Below, piece after piece: positions 10,121 to 15,914 of a DNA stretch of 15,914 bases. The notes under the pieces are model-generated. The model saw nothing but the letters and a program-made list of their open reading frames with translations. It had not been told where the DNA came from and did not search any database. A program made the position numbers and the translations under genes. The stretch spans positions 1 through 15,914 of the forward strand of contig NW_003108927.1 of the NCBI RefSeq assembly GCF_000003605.2, written 5' to 3'. Numbering within the stretch: the first letter of the stretch is position 1; each line of letters begins with the position of its first letter. The stretch comes from Saccoglossus kowalevskii (Eukaryota > Hemichordata > Enteropneusta > Harrimaniidae).

Positions 10121-10470
10121 TATAACTGGTATATGAACGTGTTACTGGAATTTTTCTGTTGGCTTGATGATGTAAACATCTCAACTGATATGTCTGGTAT
10201 ATGAACGTGTTACTGGAATTTCTCTGTTGCATTGTTGCTGTAAACGTCTCAACTAATATGTCTGGTATATGAACGTGTTACAGGAATTTTTCTGTTGGCT
10301 TGATGATGTAAACATCTCAACTGATATGTCTGGTATATGAACATGTTAATGGAATTTTTTGTTGACTTGATGGTGTAAACGGCTCAACTAATATGCCAGG
10401 TATATGAATTTGTTACTTGAATTTCTCTGTTGGCTTGATGCTGTAAACGTCTCAACTAATATATAACTGG
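10121..10470 (+). repeat. Two 70-bp-type monomers with TATAAC insertion
   Basis: At 10121 and 10462 the usual AATATGTCTGG reads AATATATAACTGG, two bases longer. These are the only two places where I saw this form. They are 341 bp apart (five monomers plus 1). The first sits between two F monomers (10091 and 10229), which are therefore 138 bp apart, a multiple of three. That accident keeps a minus-strand reading frame open here. Confidence 0.8.
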
Positions 10471-11049
10471 TATATGAACGTGTTACTGGAATTTCTCTGT
10501 TGGCTTGATGCTGTTAACGTCTCAATTAATGTGTATGGTATATGAACGTGTTACTGGAATTCCTCTGTTGGCTTGATGCTGTAAACATTTCAACTAATAT
10601 GTCCGGTATATGAACGTGTTCCTGGAATTTCTCTGCTGACTTAACGGTGTAAACATCTCAACTAATATGCCTGGTATGTGAACTTGTTACTTGAATTTTT
10701 ATGTTGGCTTGATAATGCAAACGTCTCAATTAATATGTCGGGTATATGAACGTGTTACAGGAATTTCTCTGTTGCATTGTTGCTGTAAACGTCTCAATTA
10801 ATACGTCTGGTATATGAACTTGTTACCTTAATTTCTCGGTTGGCTTGATGCTGTAAACGTCTCAACTAATATGTCTGGTATATGAACGTGTTAATGTAAT
10901 TTCTCTGTTGGCTTGATTGTTAAACGTCTCAACTGATATGTCTGGTATATGTACGTGTTACTGGAATTTTTCTGTTGGCTTGATGCTGTAAACATATCAA
11001 CTAATATGTCGGGTATATGAACGTGTTACTGGGATTTCTCTGTTGGCTT

Positions 11050-11330
11050 GATTGTTAAACGCCTCAACTGATATGTATGGTATATGTACGTGTTACTGGA
11101 ATTACTCTGTTGCATTGTTGCTGTAAACGTCTCTATTTATATGTCTGGTATATGAACGTGTTAATGGAATTTCTCTGTTGGCTTGATTGTTAAACGTCTC
11201 AACTGATATGTCTGCTATATGTACGTGTTACTGGAATTTCTCTGTTGCATTGTTGCTGTAAACGTCTCAATTAATATGTCTGGTATATGAACGTGTTAAT
11301 GGAATTTCTCTGTTGGCTTGATTGTTAAAC
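11050..11330 (+). repeat. Alternating E/F dimer run (period 135 bp)
   Basis: E motifs (GATTGTTAAAC, 67-bp monomer) lie at 11050, 11185 and 11320, exactly 135 bp apart. F motifs (GCATTGTTG) lie between them at 11112 and 11247, also 135 bp apart. This gives an E-F-E-F-E order. The E monomer replaces GATGCTGTAAAC with GATTGTTAAAC, one base shorter. It is usually followed by AACTGATATG and then TATGTACG. This is the clearest regular dimer in the window. Confidence 0.85.
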
Positions 11331-12510
11331 GTCTCAACTAATATGTCTGGTATATGTACGTGTTTCTGGAATTTCTCTGTTGGCTTGATGGTGTAAACGT
11401 CTCAACTAATATGTCTGGTATATGAACGTGTTACTGGAATTTCTCTGTTGGCTTGGTGCTATTAACGTCTCAACTAATATGTCTGGTATATGAACGTGTT
11501 ACTGGAATTTCTCTGTTGGCTTGATGGTGTAAACGTCTCAACTAATATGTCAGGTATATGAACGTGTTACTGGAATTTCTCTGTTGGCTTGATGCTGTAA
11601 ACGTCTCAACTAATATGTCTCGTATGTGAACGTGTTACTGCAATTTCTCTGTTGGCTTGATGCTGTAAACATTTCAACTAATATGTCTGGTATATGAACG
11701 TGGTACTGGAATTTCTCTGTTGACTTGATGGTGTAATCGTCTCAACTAATATGCCTGGTATATGAACTTGTTACTGGAAGTTCTCTGTTGGCTTGATGCT
11801 GTAAACGTCTCAATAAATATGTCGGCTATATGAATGAGTTACTGGAATTCCTCTGATGGTTTGATGCTGTAAACATTTCAACTAATATGTCTGGTATATG
11901 AACGTGCTTCTGGAATTTCTCTGTTGACTTGATGGTGTAAACGTCTCAACTAATATGTCTGGTCTATGAACGTGTTAATGGAATTTCTCTGTTGGCTTGT
12001 TGCTGTAAACGTCTCAATTAATATGTCTGGTATATGAACGTGTTAATGGAATTTCTCTGTTGGCTTGATTGTTAAACGTCTCAACTGATATGTCTGCTAT
12101 ATGTACGTGTTACTGGAATTTCTCTGTTGCATTGTTGCTGTAAACGTCTCAATTAATATGTCTGGTATATGAACGTGTTAATGGAATTTCTCTGTTGGCT
12201 TGATTGTTAAACGTCTCAACTAATATGTCTGGTATATGTACGTGTTTCTGGAATTTCTCTGTTGGCTTGATGGTGTAAACGTCTCATCTAATATGACTGG
12301 TATATGAACGTGTTACTGGAATTTCTCTGTTGGCTTGATGCTATAAACGTCTCAACTAATATGTCTGGTATATGAACGTGTTACTGGAATTTCTCTGTTG
12401 GCTTGATGGTATAAACGTCTCAACTAATATGTCTGGTATATGAACGTGTTACTGGAATTTCTCTGTTGGCTTGATGCTGTAAACGACTCAACTAATATGT
12501 CTTGTATATG
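11141..12510 (+). repeat. 13-monomer repeat, offset 882 bp, containing E/F dimers
   Basis: Positions 11141-11404 are identical by eye to 12023-12286 (264 bp). They include the rare TGTCTGCTATATG (11209 and 12091), two 67-bp E monomers and one F monomer. Similarity continues with scattered substitutions to about 11619/12501. Beyond that, the relationship to the downstream module changes from an offset of 882 to one of 1086 bp. The difference, 204 bp, is exactly three monomers, so about 12511-12714 looks like three extra monomers in the right copy. One of these carries GTCGCATTGTTG (12604). Confidence 0.82.
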
Positions 12511-13742
12511 AACGTGTTACTGGAATTTCTCTGTTGGCTTGATGCTGTAAACATTTCAACTAATATGTCTGGTATATGAACGTGTTACTGGAATTTCTCT
12601 GTCGCATTGTTGCTGTAAACGTCTCAATTAATATGTCTGGTATATGAACTTGTTACTTGAATTTCTCTGTTGGCTTGATGCTGTAAACGTCTCAACTAAT
12701 ATATCTCGTATGTGAACGTGTTACTGCAATTTCTCTGTTGGCTTGATGCTGTAAACATTTCAACTAATATGTCTGGTATATGAACGTGGTACTGGAATTT
12801 CTCTGTTGACTTGATGGTGTAATCGTCTCAACTAATATGCCTGGTATATGAACTTGTTACTGGAAGTTCTCTGTTGGCTTGATGCTGTAAACGTCTCAAT
12901 AAATATGTCGGGTATATGAATGAGTTACTGGAATTCCTCTGATGGTTTGATGCTGTAAACATTTCAACTAATATGTCTGGTATATGAACGTGTTAATGGA
13001 ATTTCTCTGTTGGCTTGATGGTGTAAACGTCTCAACTGCTATGTCTGGTATATGAACGTGTTACTGGAATTTCTCTGTTGGCTTGATGCTGTAAGCGTCT
13101 CAACTAATATGTCTGGTATATGAACGTGTTACTGGAATTTCTCTGTTGGCTTGATGCTGTAAACATTTCAACTTATATGTCTGGCATATGAACGTGTTAC
13201 TGGAATTTCTCTGTTGACTTGATGGTGTAAACGTCTCAAATAATATGCCTGGTATATGAGCTTGTTATTGGAATTTCTCTGTTGGCTTGATGCTGTAAAC
13301 GTCTCAATTAATATGTCGGGTATATGAATGAGTTACTGGAATTCCTCTGTTGGTTAGATGCTGTAAACATGTCAACTAATATGTCTGGTATATGAACGTG
13401 TTACTGGAATTCCTCTGTTGGTTTGATGCTGTAAACATTTCAGCTAATATGTCTGGTATATGAACGTGTTAATGGAATTTCTCTGTTGGCTTGATGGTGT
13501 AAACGTCTCAACGAATATGCCAGGTATATGAACTTGTTACTTGAATTTTTTTGTTGGCTTGATACTGCAAACGTCTCAATTAATATGTCGGGTATATGAA
13601 CGTGTTACAGGAATTTTTCTGTTGGCTTGATGCTGTAAACATCTCAACTAATATGTCTGATATATGTACGTGTTACTGGGATTTCTCTGTTGGCTTGATT
13701 GTTAAACGTCTCAACTGATATGTCTGGTATATGTACGTGTTT

Positions 13743-15119
13743 CTGGAATTTCTCTGTTGACTTGATGGTGTAAACGTCTCAACTAATATGTCTGGTCTAT
13801 GAACGTTTTTCTGGAATTTCTCTGTTGGCTTGATGCTGTAAACGTCTCAATTAATAGGTCGGGTATATGAACGTGTTACAGGAATTTCTCTGTTGGCTTG
13901 GTGGAGTAAACATCTCAACTAATATGCCTGGTATATCAACGTGTTAATGGAATTTCTCTGTTGGTTTGATGCTGTAAACATTTCAACTAATATGTCTGGT
14001 ATATGAACGTGTTAATGGAATTTCTCTGTTGGTTTGATGCTGTAAACATTTCAACTAATATGTCTGGTATATGAACGTGTTACTGGAATTTCTCCGTTGA
14101 CTTGATGGTGTAAACGTCTCAAATAATATGCCTGGTATATGAACTTGTTATTGGAATTTCTCTGTTGGCTTGATGCTGTAAACGTCTCAATTAATATGTC
14201 GGGTATATGAATGAGTTACTGGAATTCCTCTGTTGGTTTGATGCTGTAAACATGTCAACTAATATGTCTGGTATATGAACGTGTTACTGGAATTCCTCTG
14301 TTGGTTTGATGCTGTAAACATTTAAGCTAATATGTCTGGTATATGAACGTGTTAATGGAATTTCTCTGTTGGCTTGATGGTGTTAACTTCTCAACTAATA
14401 TGTCTGGTATATGAACGTGTTACTGGAATTTCTCTGTTGACTTGATGGTGTAAACGTCTCAACTAATATGTCTGGTCTATGAACGTTTTTCTGGAATTTC
14501 TCTGTTGGCTTGATGCTGTAAACGTCTCAATTAATAGGTCGGGTATATGAACGTGTTACAGGAATTTCTCTGTTGGCTTGGTGGAGTAAACATCTCAACT
14601 AATATGCCTGGTATATCAACGTGTTAATGGAATTTCTCTGTTGGTTTGATGCTGTAAACATTTCAACTAATATGTCTGGTATATGAACGTGTTAATGGAA
14701 TTTCTCTGTTGGTTTGATGCTGTAAACATTTCAACTAATATGTCTGGTATATGAACGTGTTACTGGAATTTCTCCGTTGACTTGATGGTGTAAACGTCTC
14801 AAATAATATGCCTGGTATATGAACTTGTTATTGGAATTTCTCTGTTGGCTTGATGCTGTAAACGTCTCAATTAATATGTCGGGTATATGAATGAGTTACT
14901 GGAATTCCTCTGTTGGTTTGATGCTGTAAACATGTCAACTAATATGTCTGGTATATGAACGTGTTACTGGAATTCCTCTGTTGGTTTGATGCTGTAAACA
15001 TTTAAGCTAATATGTCTGGTATATGAACGTGTTAATGGAATTTCTCTGTTGGCTTGATGGTGTTAACTTCTCAACTAATATGTCTGGTATATGAACGTGT
15101 TACTGGAATTTCTCTGTTG
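13743..15119 (+). repeat. Perfect 10-monomer (680-bp) tandem duplication
   Basis: The sequence 13743-14422 is repeated immediately at 14423-15102, and the match runs on to 15119 (697 matched bases in all). I found no mismatch. Both copies contain GAACGTTTTTCTGG, AATAGGTCGGG, TTGGTGGAGTAAACATC, TATATCAACG, TCTCCGTTGACTTG, TCAAATAATATG, AACATGTCAAC, CATTTAAGCTAA and GTTAACTTCTC. Several of these (CCGTTGAC, TTTAAGC, GTTAACTTC) were seen nowhere else in the window. The left edge is at 13742/14422 (TTCTGG against TACTGG) and the right edge at 14440/15120 (TTGACTTG against TTGGCTTG). Zero divergence suggests a very recent unequal exchange. An assembly duplication would look the same. Confidence 0.92.
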
Positions 15120-15850
15120 GCTTGATGCTGTAAACGTCTCAACTAATATGTCTCGTATGTGAACGTGTTACTGTAATTTCTCTGTTGGCTTGATGCTGTA
15201 AACATTAAAACTAATATGTCTGGTATTTGAACGTGTTACTGGAATTTCTCTGTTGACTTGATGGTGTAAACGTCTCAGCTAATATGCCTGGTATATGAAC
15301 TTGTTACTGGAAGTTCTCTGTTGGCTTGATGCTGTAAACGTCTCAATTAATATGTCGGGTATATGAATGAGTTACTGGAATTCCTCTGATGGTTTGATGC
15401 TGTAAACATTTTAACTAATATGTCTGGTATATGAACGTGCTTCTGGAATTTCTCTGTTGACTTGATGGAGTAAACGTCTCAACTAATATGTCTGGTCTAT
15501 GAACGTGTTTCTGGAATTTCTCTGTTGGCTTGATGCTGTAAAATTCTCAATTAATAGTTCGGGTATATGAACGTGTTAGAGGAATATTTCTGTTGGCTTG
15601 ATGATGTAAACATCTCAACTATTATGTCTGGTGTATGAACGTGTTACTGGAATTCCTCTGTTGGCTTGATGCTGTAAACATCTCAACTAATATGTCTGGT
15701 ATATGAACGTGTTACTGGGATTTCTCTGTTGGCTTGATTGTTAAACGCCTCAACTGATATGTATGGTATATGTACGTGTTACTGGAATTTCTCTGTTGCA
15801 TTGTTGCTGTAAAGGTCTCAATTAATATGTCTGGTATATGAACGTGTTAA

Positions 15851-15869
15851 TGGAATTCCAACATGTTGG
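15851..15869 (+). repeat. Atypical monomer with overlapping palindromes near the right end
   Basis: The usual GGAATTCCTCTGTTGGC is replaced by GGAATTCCAACATGTTGGC, two bases longer. The change makes CCAACATGTTGG (15858-15869), a perfect 12-bp palindrome, next to and sharing two bases with TGGAATTCCA (15851-15860), a perfect 10-bp palindrome. I saw no other monomer with this form. No function is claimed. It may simply be a 2-bp indel plus substitutions, or an error near the end of a sequenced fragment. Confidence 0.6.
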
Positions 15870-15914
15870 CTTGATTGTTAAACGTCTCAACTGATATGTC
15901 TGCTATATGTACTG

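Larger units (their letters stand above)
9658..12992 (+). repeat. Three-copy dispersed module (offsets 1971 and 1086 bp)
   Basis: The same run of variants occurs at 9658-10028, 11629-11999 and about 12715-12992. Markers in order are CTGCAATTTC, GAACGTGGTACTGG (GGTACTGG at 9731, 11702 and 12788), GTAATCGTC (9762, 11733, 12819), GGAAGTTC, AATAAATATG, GAATGAG and TCTGATGGTTTG (9881, 11852, 12938). The offsets of 1971 and 1086 bp hold at each marker. Copies one and two differ at about three bases (GTTTATG/GTCTATG, CTGTAATTCC/CTGGAATTCC, TCGGGTA/TCGGCTA). Copy three stops early, at 12993, where TGCTTCTGG becomes TGTTAATGG. A more diverged fourth relative lies at about 15150-15480, with TCTGATGG at 15385. 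Confidence 0.85.
1..15914 (+). repeat. Tandem satellite DNA array, 68-bp monomer, about 234 copies
   Basis: Every part of the window is a variant of one 68-bp unit repeated head to tail. The start motif GGTATATG recurs at 62 and 130, its variant CGTATGTG follows at 198, and the 68-bp spacing continues to the right end, broken only by small indels. All copies have the same orientation and I saw no inversion or foreign insertion. The most constant part of the unit is m20-m39, from GGAATTTCTC through TTGGCTTG, together with TGTAAAC at m45-m50. The most variable parts are m40-m46, m51-m61 and m65-m68. Each monomer carries stop codons on both strands, and 68 is not a multiple of three, so the array cannot encode a long repetitive protein. 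Arrays like this are typical of eukaryotic heterochromatin. Centromeric function, transcription and species cannot be judged from sequence alone. The window has no flanking unique DNA, so the true array is probably longer. Confidence 0.97.

Noticed and set aside
9993-10232. Minus-strand open reading frame of 79 codons as a gene
   Set aside because: It lies wholly inside the satellite, its translation is simply the monomer read in a shifted frame with a 46-residue repeat, and it owes its length to a 2-bp indel and one lost stop. There is no unique coding sequence and no promoter or splice context.
520-15370. CENP-B box around the GTCGGGT variant
   Set aside because: The CGGG half is present, but the TTCG half required eight bases upstream (pattern NTTCGNNNNANNCGGGN) is absent. 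The aligned bases are AATT.
15851-15869. Terminator or protein operator at the palindromes
   Set aside because: The palindromes are short, have no loop, follow no gene, and derive from the monomer's GGAATTCC and TGTTGGC by a few base changes.
1-15914. CRISPR array, with the conserved m20-m39 block as repeat and the rest as spacer
   Set aside because: The supposed spacers are all variants of one another and whole strings of them are duplicated. The period is contiguous similarity over 68 bp, with no unique spacers, leader or cas genes.
1-15914. A tandem-repeat protein gene
   Set aside because: The 68-bp unit shifts frame at each copy, and stop codons occur in every monomer on both strands. 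No long frame exists on the plus strand.
1-15914. Transfer RNA, ribosomal RNA or other structured RNA genes
   Set aside because: No A/B-box pair, cloverleaf or conserved rRNA segment was seen. The array is uniform throughout.
1-15914. Inverted segments or strand switches in the array
   Set aside because: The forward motifs GGTATATG and TTGGCTTG recur throughout, and I found no stretch where their reverse complements take over.

Overview
The whole 15.9-kb window is one uninterrupted tandem array of a satellite DNA. The basic unit is 68 bp, about 38% G+C in the reference copy, and all copies lie in the same orientation. That makes roughly 234 monomers. A copy matching the apparent consensus sits at 130-197, and monomer positions below (m1-m68) are numbered from its first base, the G of GGTATATG. 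I found no credible protein gene, RNA gene, transposable element or unique sequence. An array this long, homogeneous and gene-free points to a eukaryotic genome and to heterochromatin (centromeric, pericentromeric, subtelomeric or an interstitial block). The sequence does not let me name the organism or the chromosomal site.

The information lies in the order of monomer variants. Recurrent types include: an EcoRI-site type (GGAATTCC, then GGTTTGATG); a GTCGGG type with GAATGAG in the following monomer; a GGTGGAG/CGTGGAG type; a 67-bp GATTGTTAAAC type (called E here); a GCATTGTTGCTG type (F); and a GATACTGCAAAC type. They are not shuffled at random. Blocks of 3 to 19 or more monomers recur in the same order, so the array is a patchwork of segmental duplications (irregular higher-order repeats).

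Layout: 1-1970 holds an 11-monomer repeat (747-bp offset) and a 14-monomer repeat (951 bp). The stretch 1967-6900 is a mosaic of blocks related at offsets of 1153, 2461, 1766, 1562 and 1494 bp, and includes a 221-bp tandem duplication that is out of monomer register (3590-4031). The stretch 6692-9209 is a 19-monomer tandem duplication (1289 bp). The stretch 9210-13000 has E/F dimers and a module present three times (offsets 1971 and 1086 bp). The stretch 13743-15119 is a 10-monomer, 680-bp tandem duplication with no mismatch that I could find, probably the youngest event. The last 70 bases contain an atypical palindromic monomer.

Nothing here works as an operon or pathway. The interest is in how the array grows and rearranges. 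All offsets were counted by hand from the sequence. No alignment software or database was used, so the satellite's novelty is untested.
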